A DNA stretch of 64,000 nucleotides from Pseudomonas viridiflava (GTDB lineage Bacteria; Pseudomonadota; Gammaproteobacteria; Pseudomonadales; Pseudomonadaceae): NCBI RefSeq assembly GCF_900590885.1, contig NZ_UUON01000048.1:124001-188000 (forward strand), in the 5' to 3' direction. This document shows, in pieces, positions 17,149-24,817 of this stretch. The position numbers and the translations under genes are program-made. The notes beneath the pieces are model-generated. The model searched no databases. It was not told where the DNA came from and saw nothing but the letters and a program-made list of their open reading frames with translations. The stretch's first letter is position 1. Every line of letters begins with the position of its first letter.

Positions 17149-17475
17149 CTATTGCTGCAACTGCGGCGTTTCCTGGCCCATGCAGCGCACGGCCTGCTTC
17201 TTGTTGTTCACCAGCACACCGCTCAGGCCTTTCTGCTCGGTATCAAACATCACCAGCACACCATCGATGCATTGCGCGACTTGAGCGGCCGGGGTCAGGG
17301 AGATTTTGTAGTCCTCGCCGGGCACGGTCTTGAGCAGGGTGAAGTCGCTGAGCAGCAACGCGTCCTCGGGTTTGGCGAAGTGCAGGTAGCCGTAGTACCA
17401 CAGGCAACCGACGGTACCGATGATGGTGCCGATGCCGGTGAGGATCAGCGGGATCATGTTGCGTTCTTCGCTCAT
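17149..17475 (-). CDS. hypothetical membrane-anchored protein (108 aa)
   Basis: A 108-residue protein with one N-terminal membrane segment (residues about 7-29, MIPLILTGIGTIIGTVGCLW) and a small soluble domain with two cysteines (QVAQCIDGVLV and AVRCMGQETP) about 30 residues apart, possibly a disulfide if periplasmic. It overlaps the stop region of the alpha/beta hydrolase gene by four bases (ATGA), so translation is coupled and the two are one operon. No function is recognised. Confidence 0.75.
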   Translation of the reverse strand: MSEERNMIPLILTGIGTIIGTVGCLWYYGYLHFAKPEDALLLSDFTLLKTVPGEDYKISLTPAAQVAQCIDGVLVMFDTEQKGLSGVLVNNKKQAVRCMGQETPQLQQ

Positions 17476-18374
17476 TGCGGGCTCTCTGAGTCAACGTTGG
17501 AAATGGGGTAATTCGGGATTTCACCCAGGCGGCGCAAGCCGTTGAAGTGCTGGGGGTCGTCCAGATAACGCAGCATCACGGTTTGCCAGGTCTTGTCGGC
17601 GAAGGTCTGCACGTGGCCACCTCGGGTCAACTGCAGCACACGGGGCGGCGGCGCGGCCTGGTACAAGCGGATGCCGTTGGCCAGCGGCACGATCGGGTCA
17701 TCCAGGCTGTGGAACAACAGCTTGGGCACGCCGGTCAGCCGGGGCATGGCATGGATCGCACTGTCGGCATCCGGCACCAGCCAGGACAACGGCACTTGCA
17801 ACGGCCATGTTAACCAGGAGGTACTCAGGGCGAATTGTCCTACGTCACGGTAACTGGCGGGCACGCCGTCCAATACCAGGGCCTTGAGTTGCGCCTGGCG
17901 CTCCGGGTGCTCTGCCAGGTAATGCACCGCCAGCGCGCCGCCCAGGCTTTGGCCGAGCACGATAAGCGGCTGGCCCTGCGTTTCGGGGGCCTTGTCGAGC
18001 CAGCTGAACGCTGCGTCCACATCCTGGTAGATCGCCGGCAATGACGGTTTGCCTTCCGACAGCCCATAGCCGCGATAGTCCAGCAGCAAGACCTGATAGC
18101 CCTGCTCCGGCAACCACCAGCTGCCGCCGAGGTGCCAGGCCAGGTTGCCGCCATTGCCATGCAGGTGCAGCACCGTGCCCTTGAGTGGCACGCCGGGTTT
18201 GGCCGGCAGCCACCAGGCGTGCAGCTTCACGCCATCGCGGGTGGTGAGGGTGACGTCGCGGTAGGCCAGGTGGGCTTTTTCCGGCGTAAACGGCAAGCCG
18301 GGCTCGGGGTAAAACAGCAGCGAGCTGCAGCCGTTCAATGTGAGTAGCAGGCACAGAATGCCGAGGATTCTCAT
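17472..18374 (-). CDS. alpha/beta hydrolase lipoprotein
   Basis: A 300-residue serine hydrolase with a lipoprotein signal; the lipobox LNGC puts Cys at about residue 16. The fold shows the oxyanion strand HLHGNGGN, the nucleophile elbow GQSLGG, a late Asp in HSLDDPIVP and a His in TRGGHVQTF, giving a complete Ser-Asp-His triad. Similar to YfhR/BEM46-type hydrolases. The ATG at 18374 is used because it begins the signal peptide; the 12 residues available upstream are not signal-like. It is the first gene of a two-gene operon with the small membrane-anchored protein. The substrate is unknown. Confidence 0.85.
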   Translation of the reverse strand: MRILGILCLLLTLNGCSSLLFYPEPGLPFTPEKAHLAYRDVTLTTRDGVKLHAWWLPAKPGVPLKGTVLHLHGNGGNLAWHLGGSWWLPEQGYQVLLLDYRGYGLSEGKPSLPAIYQDVDAAFSWLDKAPETQGQPLIVLGQSLGGALAVHYLAEHPERQAQLKALVLDGVPASYRDVGQFALSTSWLTWPLQVPLSWLVPDADSAIHAMPRLTGVPKLLFHSLDDPIVPLANGIRLYQAAPPPRVLQLTRGGHVQTFADKTWQTVMLRYLDDPQHFNGLRRLGEIPNYPISNVDSESPQ

Positions 18375-18442
18375 CCGTTGAAAGCCTCGCGATTGAGATG
18401 AAATTGCCAAACTTGTGCAGATCTACTGACGTGTGAAGATTT

Positions 18443-18536
18443 AAATGTGGGAGGGTGCTTGCCCCCGATAGCGGTGAATCAGGTACACATAGGTGGCTGA
18501 CACACCGCCATCGGGGGCAAGCCCCCTCCCACATTT
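18443..18536. repeat. REPIN (paired inverted REP sequences)
   Basis: Two inverted REP units, each containing a GGGGGCTTGCCCCC-like hairpin core, face each other with outer arms AAATGTGGGAGGG and CCCTCCCACATTT. The left unit has one base different in the core (GGGTGCTTGCCCCC). It occupies the spacer between the QEGLA gene stop and the alpha/beta hydrolase start. Confidence 0.9.
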
Positions 18537-18551
18537 TTTAACCCGGTTTCG

Positions 18552-19829
18552 TCAGAGGATATTCGAGTAATCCGCCTCGATCCGGTCCAGGCTCAGGTGG
18601 TTGAGGAAGTTGGAGAAACACATCCACGCCGCCAATGCGTTCATGTCGCGAAACTGCTCCGGCAGGTACTTGGGCGGCACCACCAGGCCTTCATCCACCA
18701 GTTGGCGCAGGGTGCGCATGTCTTCCAGGGTGGTCTTGCCGCAGAACAGCAGCGGCACCTGCTCCAGCTTGCCTTTGCGCACGGCCAGCTGGATGTAGTT
18801 GTAGACCATGATAAAGCCCTTGAGGTAGGACAAATCCTTGGTGAACGGCAGACCGTTCGGCACCGAGCCACGGAATACCCGGCTGGCATTGCCGTAGCTC
18901 TCGGCCATCTCGAAGCCTTGCTCGCGGAAGAACTCGAACACCTGCAGGAAGTCAGCGCCCTCCTCCACCATATGGATGGCGCGGGTGCGGTTGGTCAACT
19001 TGCGCAGGCGGCTGGGGTAGGAGGCAAACGTGATGATCTCCATCAGAATCGCCAGGCCTTCCTGGGTCACGGTGGACGACGGCGGGCCCTTGGACAGAAA
19101 GGTGCAGATCGGCTGATTTTGCCCGTTGAGGGTGGTGCCCACGTGGACCAGGCCTTCATGCACTTCGAGGGCGCGTACGTCGCGGTCGTTGAACATCGCG
19201 TCGGCGCGGATCTTGATGTAGTCGGCGCCCGCCGCCGCGTCGGCGACGATGCCGTCGGACTCGAACACGCGGATGGTTTCTTCGGCCTCGCCAAACACCT
19301 TGTTCAGGCGGGTCTGCAGCAGCGCCACGGCGTCCTTGGCGGTGAGGGTCTTGGCTTCGTCCTTGAGGTCGCCACGGCCGTCGATGTTGTTGAGGTAGTC
19401 GGAGAGCATCAGGCCCAGGTCGGCCAGCGTCGGGTCGCCGGCGTGGAACGCATCGGAGGCAGCGCCGTACAGCTCCTGGGAGATCAGGCCGAAATCCTCG
19501 GTGCCGCGCGCTTCGAGCATGCGCACCACCATGCGGTATTCGCGGCACATGCGGCGCATGATCTGCCCCACCGGGCTGAACTGGCCGAGGCGGCGGGTGA
19601 TGTCGCGTTCGATGTTCTGGAACTCCAGCTTCACCGCGCTGGAGTCGAACGCCAGCGGGCGGTTCAGGTAGTAGTCACGGCTCACAGCGGGCATTTCCTT
19701 GCCCTTGGCCTTGAGGAATCCCTGGCGAATGTTCTCGTCCCACTTCACGGCGTCGAGGACGCGAATCGGTGTTTGCGCCAGCACAATGCGATCAGACAAG
19801 GTGCGTATCGTCTGCTGGTAATCGTCCAC
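18552..19829 (-). CDS. QEGLA-motif (DUF1704/TIGR02421) putative metallopeptidase
   Basis: A 425-residue protein of the 'flavohemoglobin expression-modulating QEGLA motif' family. It carries HEGLVH (residues 224-229, an HExxxH zinc motif) and TQEGLA (255-260), spaced as in DUF1704. Eukaryotic relatives of this superfamily (MATCAP) are tubulin carboxypeptidases, so a zinc carboxypeptidase activity is a reasonable inference; the bacterial substrate is unknown. No signal peptide is seen, so it should be cytoplasmic. The ATG at 19829 opens MDDYQQTIRTLSDRI. It lies 21 bases downstream of the lipoprotein gene at 19851, in the same direction. Confidence 0.85.
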   Translation of the reverse strand: MDDYQQTIRTLSDRIVLAQTPIRVLDAVKWDENIRQGFLKAKGKEMPAVSRDYYLNRPLAFDSSAVKLEFQNIERDITRRLGQFSPVGQIMRRMCREYRMVVRMLEARGTEDFGLISQELYGAASDAFHAGDPTLADLGLMLSDYLNNIDGRGDLKDEAKTLTAKDAVALLQTRLNKVFGEAEETIRVFESDGIVADAAAGADYIKIRADAMFNDRDVRALEVHEGLVHVGTTLNGQNQPICTFLSKGPPSSTVTQEGLAILMEIITFASYPSRLRKLTNRTRAIHMVEEGADFLQVFEFFREQGFEMAESYGNASRVFRGSVPNGLPFTKDLSYLKGFIMVYNYIQLAVRKGKLEQVPLLFCGKTTLEDMRTLRQLVDEGLVVPPKYLPEQFRDMNALAAWMCFSNFLNHLSLDRIEADYSNIL

Positions 19830-19850
19830 CCGGTGCTTCCTCTTTAAACG

Positions 19851-20399
19851 TTATTTGCCCGCGCGCTGGTAGCGCACGGCTTCAACGAACACATCGGCAT
19901 TGGCCGGGTCATCCAGGTAGGCAAACACCTGGCTCATGGGGCTGTCCACCAGCACGCCGTCGCCTTCGACGGTTTCCACGGTATGGCCCTGCAAGGCCTT
20001 GTGGCCGATAGCTTGATGGACCTGCTCGAGGTCGAGGTTGTAGACCACCAATTCGTGCTTTTCATCAAACTCAAACCCGGCAAGGATGAAATGCCCGCCA
20101 AGCTTGGCCGGCAACGGCGCCGACAGGTACCAGCGGCTGCCATGGCGCGAGACGGTAAACAGGTACTCGTCGCGCTGGCCCGGCTTGGCTGTAGGGTAGC
20201 TCACGGCTTTATATTGGTTTTTACCCGCATGGGTAATCTGCAGGTTGAGCGGCTCACCCCAGGCATTTTTGCTGGCCCATTTTCCCAGCAATTCATCCGG
20301 CGCCGCTTCCCGGGCCGGCAGCGGGTCCTTGAAGGTCACCAGGCAACCGCTCAACAGCAGAAACGACAAGGCGATTGCCATGACACGCCAGGTTTTCAT
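19851..20399 (-). CDS. hypothetical lipoprotein (182 aa)
   Basis: A 182-residue protein with a clear lipoprotein signal, lipobox LLSGC (Cys about residue 19). The mature part looks like a compact beta-rich domain, with LLGKWASKNAWGEPLNLQIT resembling the start of a small barrel and a C-terminal helical end. The ATG at 20399 opens the signal peptide; upstream in-frame codons are rejected. It follows the TetR gene by 16 bases and precedes the QEGLA gene, so the three probably form one transcript. No family name is certain. Confidence 0.78.
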   Translation of the reverse strand: MKTWRVMAIALSFLLLSGCLVTFKDPLPAREAAPDELLGKWASKNAWGEPLNLQITHAGKNQYKAVSYPTAKPGQRDEYLFTVSRHGSRWYLSAPLPAKLGGHFILAGFEFDEKHELVVYNLDLEQVHQAIGHKALQGHTVETVEGDGVLVDSPMSQVFAYLDDPANADVFVEAVRYQRAGK

Positions 20400-20415
20400 C
20401 GGACATCCCCCGGTG

Positions 20416-21132
20416 TCAGACCGAGGCCAACACCAAATGCATGTAACGCTTGAGGATTTCAAGCATCTCGTCAGCGGTGAGCGGCTCTGCGCCGCCCAAC
20501 AGGCCCTGATATTCCATCCGACCGATTATCGCCGTCAACACTTTGGCATCCTGTTGCGGCTCGCGGGAGCCCAATACCTGGAAAAACTGCCCCGTGCCCT
20601 GCAACAGGATCTGCTGGTGGGAGCGCACCAGTTCGGCCAGGCGCGGGTTGAGCAACGCCTCTTGGCGAAAGGCCTGCTCGGCCATCAGGTAGTCGCGACG
20701 GTTGGCCAGTTGGCGCTGCACGTAGTCGGCAGTGAGCCGCGCAATATCATCGGCAAGTTGCGAGCGCGACGCCGCGCTGCCATCGCCATAGGCGACCATC
20801 TCGCGCAGCAGGCCTTCGTTGCGCACCCACAGCTTGCCCATGAAGGCGGCGCTGCGCTCCACGTATTGCGCGAAGGTATCGGTGAGCAGGTCATCGATAT
20901 CCTTGAAATAGTAGGTGGTGGCCGACAACGGCACCCCTGCCTCGGCCGCCACGGCCCGATGGCGCACGGCCCGTACGCCGTCACGCACCACGATGCGCAT
21001 GGCCGCATCGAGAATGTCTTGCCTGCGTTGCTCGCTGCCCCGACGACTGGCCTTGCGGCCCTGGTACTGGACGCTTTCAGCCACGGCAGCGGCAATGCCG
21101 GCGGCGCCTTCTTGAGCGATTACGCGGTTCAC
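20416..21132 (-). CDS. TetR-family transcriptional regulator (PA3699-like)
   Basis: A TetR-type regulator of about 238 residues. After an N-terminal tail, the helix-turn-helix reads RRQDILDAAMRIVVRDGV, then AAEAGVPLSATTYYFKDIDD, the usual recognition helix. The C-terminal half is a ligand-binding helical domain. The start is uncertain: GTG at 21132 has AAGGA at eight bases and is preferred; an ATG at 21141 lies directly on that site and a TTG at 21156 is further out. It is the first gene of a run with a lipoprotein and the QEGLA protein, which may be its targets. In P. aeruginosa a TetR gene also precedes lysS. Confidence 0.83.
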   Translation of the reverse strand: MNRVIAQEGAAGIAAAVAESVQYQGRKASRRGSEQRRQDILDAAMRIVVRDGVRAVRHRAVAAEAGVPLSATTYYFKDIDDLLTDTFAQYVERSAAFMGKLWVRNEGLLREMVAYGDGSAASRSQLADDIARLTADYVQRQLANRRDYLMAEQAFRQEALLNPRLAELVRSHQQILLQGTGQFFQVLGSREPQQDAKVLTAIIGRMEYQGLLGGAEPLTADEMLEILKRYMHLVLASV

Positions 21133-21193
21133 GACACACATCCTTGAATAGATCAAAACCTGGCGCTGTTTGCTTGACGCTTAAAGACGCCAC

Positions 21194-21223
21194 ATAAAAA
21201 AGCCGCCTTATAAAAGGCGGCTT
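21194..21223 (-). terminator. intrinsic terminator of lysS
   Basis: On the minus strand a 10-bp stem, AAGCCGCCTT/AAGGCGGCTT with a four-base loop, is followed by a run of six to seven T residues. It begins 16 bases after the lysS stop, and is a textbook intrinsic terminator. Confidence 0.92.
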
Positions 21224-21238
21224 CGGATTTCGCTACGG

Positions 21239-22741
21239 TTACGCTTGTGGCCGCATGTGCGGGAACAAGATCACGTCGCGGATCGACGGCGAGTTGGTCA
21301 ACAGCATCACCAGACGGTCGATGCCGATACCTTCACCGGCGGTTGGCGGCATGCCGTATTCCAGGGCACGCACGAAGTCGGCATCGTAGTGCATGGCTTC
21401 GTCGTCACCGGCGTCCTTGTCGGCCACCTGGGCCATGAAGCGCTCGGCCTGGTCTTCCGCGTCGTTAAGCTCGGAATAGGCGTTGGCGATTTCGCGGCCG
21501 CCGATGAACAGCTCGAAACGGTCGGTGACGTTCGGGTTGTCGTCGTTGCGACGCGCCAGCGGCGACACTTCGAACGGGTACTGGGTAATGAAGTGCGGCT
21601 GTTCCAGCTTGTGCTCCACCAGCTCTTCGAAAATCATCACCTGCAATTTGCCCAGGCCTTCGAAACCCAGCACCTTGGCGCCGGCTTTCTTGGCGATGGC
21701 GCGGGCCTTGTCGATGTCGTTGAGGTCGTCGGCGGTCAGCTCAGGGTTGTACTTGAGGATCGAGTCAAACACCGAAAGGCGCACAAACGGCTCGCCGAAG
21801 TGGAACACCTTGTCGCCGTACGGCACGTCGGTGCTGCCCAGCACCAGCTGCGCCAACTCGCGGAACAGTTCTTCGGTGAGGTCCATGTTGTCTTCGTAGT
21901 CGGCGTACGCCTGGTAGAACTCCAACATGGTGAATTCAGGGTTGTGACGGGTCGAGACGCCTTCGTTACGGAAGTTGCGGTTGATCTCGAACACCTTCTC
22001 GAAGCCGCCAACAACAAGCCGCTTGAGGTACAGCTCAGGCGCAATGCGCAGGAACATTTCCAGGTCCAGCGCGTTGTGGTGGGTTTCGAACGGCTTGGCT
22101 GCAGCGCCACCCGGGATGGTTTGCAGCATCGGGGTTTCGACTTCAAGGAAGTCCCGCGCCATCAGGAAGCTGCGGATGTGCGCAATCACTTGCGAACGCA
22201 CGCGGAAGGTCTGGCGCACGTCTTCGTTGACGATCAGGTCAACATAGCGCTGGCGGTAGCGCTGCTCGGTGTCGGTGAGGCCGTGGTGCTTGTCCGGCAG
22301 CGGGCGCAGCGACTTGGTCAGCAGGCGCACGTTGGTCATCTCGACGTACAGGTCGCCCTTGCCGGAGCGGGCCAGGGTGCCTTCGGCTGCGATGATGTCG
22401 CCCATGTCCCAGGTTTTCACCGAGGCCAGGGTTTCTTCCGGCAGGGTCTTGCGGTTGACGTAGACCTGGATGCGACCGGTCATGTCCTGGATCACCATGA
22501 ACGAGCCACGGTTGAGCATGATGCGACCTGCCACCTTGACCGGGATCGCAGCCTCTGCCAGCTCTTCCTTGGTCTTGTCCGCGTATTGCTTCTGCAGATC
22601 TTCGCAGTAGTTTTCGCGACGGAAGTCGTTGGGGAAGGCATTGCCCTTGGCGCGCTCGGCAGCCAGCTTTTCCTTGCGCAGGGCGATCAGGGAGTTTTCT
22701 TCCTGTTGCAGGGCTTGCGGGTCGAGTTGTTGGTCGCTCAT
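21239..22741 (-). CDS. lysS: lysyl-tRNA synthetase (class II)
   Basis: A 500-residue class II LysRS, charging tRNA-Lys with lysine. The N-terminal OB fold for anticodon binding (GRIMLNRGSFMVIQDMTGRIQ) and the catalytic core with motif 2 (FRNEGVSTRHNPEFTMLEFY) and motif 3 (GEGIGIDRLVMLL) are complete. The length is typical. It lies 62 bases downstream of prfB, the order seen in many bacteria, and the pair is probably cotranscribed. The ATG at 22741 starts MSDQQLDPQALQQEEN. Confidence 0.97.
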   Translation of the reverse strand: MSDQQLDPQALQQEENSLIALRKEKLAAERAKGNAFPNDFRRENYCEDLQKQYADKTKEELAEAAIPVKVAGRIMLNRGSFMVIQDMTGRIQVYVNRKTLPEETLASVKTWDMGDIIAAEGTLARSGKGDLYVEMTNVRLLTKSLRPLPDKHHGLTDTEQRYRQRYVDLIVNEDVRQTFRVRSQVIAHIRSFLMARDFLEVETPMLQTIPGGAAAKPFETHHNALDLEMFLRIAPELYLKRLVVGGFEKVFEINRNFRNEGVSTRHNPEFTMLEFYQAYADYEDNMDLTEELFRELAQLVLGSTDVPYGDKVFHFGEPFVRLSVFDSILKYNPELTADDLNDIDKARAIAKKAGAKVLGFEGLGKLQVMIFEELVEHKLEQPHFITQYPFEVSPLARRNDDNPNVTDRFELFIGGREIANAYSELNDAEDQAERFMAQVADKDAGDDEAMHYDADFVRALEYGMPPTAGEGIGIDRLVMLLTNSPSIRDVILFPHMRPQA

Positions 22742-22803
22742 GTCTTTAAATTTTCCATCAGGTTCGTTGTCCCCGACTTAGGCCGGGGATCGCCTATCGT
22801 CTT

Positions 22804-23899
22804 TTACAGGCCGGATTTCAGGCTGGCTTCCAGGTATTCGTCGATATCGCCGTCGAGCACCTTGTCGCAGTCGCTGCGTTCGATGTTAGTGCGCAGATCC
22901 TTGATCCGCGAGGCATCGAGCACGTACGAACGGATCTGGTGACCCCAGCCGATATCCGACTTGGTGTCTTCCAGCGCCTGGGACGCGGCGTTGCGTTTCT
23001 GCATTTCCTGCTCGTACAACTTGGCCCGCAGCATTTTCATGGCGGTGTCCTTGTTGGCGTGCTGGGAACGTTCGTTCTGGCAGCTGACCACGGTGTTGGT
23101 CGGTACGTGGGTGATACGTACGGCCGAGTCGGTGGTGTTTACGTGCTGACCACCGGCACCCGAGGAGCGGTAGGTGTCGATACGCAGGTCGGCCGGGTTG
23201 ATCTCGATTTCGACCTTGTCGTCGATTTCTGGCGAGACGAACACCGCGCTGAACGAGGTGTGGCGACGGTTGCCGGAGTCGAACGGGCTCTTGCGCACCA
23301 GACGGTGTACGCCGATTTCCGTACGCAGCCAGCCAAAGGCGTATTCACCCTTGATATGCACGGTGGCGCCCTTGATACCGGCGACTTCACCGGCGGACAG
23401 CTCCATGATGGTCGCGTCGAAACCGCGTTTGTCGGCCCAGCGCAGGTACATGCGCAACAGGATGTTGGCCCAGTCCTGGGCTTCGGTACCGCCGGAGCCG
23501 GCCTGGATGTCCAGGTAGGCGTTGTTCGGGTCCATTTCATGGCTGAACATGCGGCGGAATTCGAGTTTGGCGAGGTTTTCCTCGAGACGGGCCAGCTCGG
23601 CGACGACATCGCCCACTGCGCCTTCGTCGTTTTCTTCAACGGCCATGTCCAGCAGGTCACGACAGTCGGCCAGGCCGGTGTTCAGCTCGTCGAGGGTGTC
23701 GACGATCTGCGCCAGCGCAGAACGCTCGCGGCCCAGCTCTTGGGCGTATTCAGGTTTGTTCCAGACAGCCGGATCTTCAAGCTCGCGATTGACTTCGGTC
23801 AGACGCTCATGCTTTTGATCGTAGTCAAAGATACCCCCGAATAGTTTCGGAGCGCTCGGACAGGTCCTTGATGGTGTTAAGGATCGGGTTGATTTCCAT
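22804..23899 (-). CDS. prfB: peptide chain release factor 2, with programmed +1 frameshift
   Basis: RF2 releases peptides at UGA and UAA codons. The gene opens with ATG at 23899 (MEINPILNTIKDLSER), runs 24 codons to CTT, meets an in-frame TGA (23827-23825), and continues in the +1 frame from GAC (23826-23824) to the stop at 22804, giving 364 residues. The C-terminal part has the UGA-recognition tripeptide SPF (RKSPFDSGNRR) and the catalytic GGQ (SSGAGGQHVNTTDSAV). Reading only the unbroken downstream frame would miss the N terminus. It is upstream of lysS with 62 bases between. Confidence 0.96.
23824..23840 (-). promoter_or_regulatory. prfB recoding site (CTT-TGA-C with internal SD-like sequence)
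   Basis: On the minus strand the sequence reads CGGGGGTATCTTTGAC: a G-rich Shine-Dalgarno-like stretch, three bases, then the slippery CTT, the TGA stop and a C after it. This is the conserved autoregulatory frameshift signal of prfB: when RF2 is scarce, ribosomes pause at TGA and slip +1, making more RF2. Confidence 0.95.
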
Positions 23900-24009
23900 G
23901 GCGGGCAGCACTCGTTGGCGAACTTTTGAAAGCCGGCGAGTATAACGGCAAATGGGGGGGAGCGGCAGCCCGCTTGGCGAAAAGCCGGGGCGCGCTGTTT
24001 ACGAACGCC

Positions 24010-24295
24010 GAGTACATATCCGTTTTTTTTGGTAACGGCTACCTATGGTTTCGCCCTTACGGCGACTCACTTTGGAAAAGCCCCAAAGTAAGCAAAGGGC
24101 TCTTGCCCCACCACTCGGCACCTCGCTTAGGCTCGGTGTGCCCGAAAACAGGTACTACGCAGCGGGCCGCCGCGACGGGGCGTCCCTGCCCCGTCGCGGC
24201 TAAACCGGCGTCCTGCCGGTTTACCCGCTCCGTACTACCTGTTTTCGGCCAGCGTGCTTAACGGGGCGCCTGAGATCAAAATCAAAAGCCAAAGC
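24010..24295 (+). repeat. hairpin-rich repeat element, copy 1
   Basis: A 286-bp noncoding element in the 918-bp gap between prfB and wspR. In order it holds hairpins TCGCC-CTTAC-GGCGA (24051-24065), ACTTTGG/CCAAAGT (24069-24089), CACC/GGTG (24119-24138), and then an outer 25-bp imperfect stem (from about 24142 to 24248) that encloses two hairpins: a 13-bp perfect stem at 24169-24200 and TAAACCGGC/GCCGGTTTA at 24201-24223. A second, diverged copy lies inverted at 24486-24768. Short open frames inside it look like artefacts of the repeat. Confidence 0.85.
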
Positions 24296-24342
24296 AAAGC
24301 AGATCAAAAGCCGGCTGCGGTGCATCTGACCTGTGGAGATCA

Positions 24343-24437
24343 AAATGTGGGAGGGGGCTTGCCCCCGATGGCAGTGGGTCAGCTAAGGATTTATCAACTG
24401 ACACACCCTCATCGGGGGCAAGCCCCCTCCCACATTT
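24343..24437. repeat. REPIN between the two hairpin-rich copies
   Basis: Inverted REP units with outer arms AAATGTGGGAGGGGGC and GCCCCCTCCCACATTT and intact GGGGGCTTGCCCCC-like cores. It sits in the middle of the prfB-wspR gap, between the two inverted copies of the hairpin-rich element. Confidence 0.92.
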
Positions 24438-24485
24438 TTAACCGAATTCCAACATACAATACCGGTCGGGCTCTAAGGCCGCCGC

Positions 24486-24768
24486 GCTTTGGCTTTTGAT
24501 CTCGAATCGCCCCGTCAAACACGCTGGCCGAACGCAGGCTTGAATCCGTGGGTAACCCGGCAGGACGCCGGGTTAGCCGCGCTGGGCCAAGGAGGGCCCA
24601 TCGCGGCGGCCCACGGATTCAAGCCTGCGTTCGGGCATGCCGAGCCTAGGCGAGGCACCGAGTGTTGGGGCGAAGACCTTTTGGTTACTTTTGGGGCGTT
24701 TGCCAAAAGTGACCCGCTGTAAGAGCGGAACCATAGGCCGCAGTTACAAAAACAACGGATATGTACTC
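24486..24768 (-). repeat. hairpin-rich repeat element, copy 2 (inverted)
   Basis: A 283-bp element that, read on the minus strand, follows copy 1 from GAGTACATATCCG to GATCAAAAGCCAAAGC. Its outer stem is a perfect 25-bp inverted repeat (24528-24552 with 24610-24634), although that sequence differs from the copy 1 outer stem. Hairpins with conserved loops are at 24714-24728 (loop CTTAC), 24687-24710 and 24638-24657. Differences from copy 1 within stems mostly come in complementary pairs. A 63-codon frame read on the minus strand across it (24515-24706) is not considered a gene. Confidence 0.85.
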
Positions 24769-24778
24769 AAACCCAGGT

Positions 24779-24796
24779 AAGCCCCCTCCCACATTT
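24779..24796. repeat. solitary REP half-unit downstream of wspR
   Basis: AAGCCCCCTCCCACATTT is one arm of the REP unit seen in the nearby REPIN, without a partner. It ends 21 bases before the wspR stop and adjoins copy 2 of the hairpin-rich element. Confidence 0.75.
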
Positions 24797-24817
24797 AGAT
24801 CTGCAGCGACCCTCAGG

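Noticed and set aside
22804..23646. prfB as a truncated or frameshifted pseudogene
   Set aside because: The interruption is exactly the conserved CTT-TGA-C programmed frameshift with an internal SD-like sequence, and both parts are intact.
23926..24261. 111-codon frame within copy 1 of the hairpin-rich element
   Set aside because: No ribosome-binding site; its translation resembles that of the other copy only because the DNA is repeated, and differences fall in complementary stem positions rather than at third codon positions.
24515..24706. 63-codon frame within copy 2 of the hairpin-rich element
   Set aside because: Same reasoning as copy 1; it crosses a perfect 25-bp inverted repeat, which explains its coding-like look.
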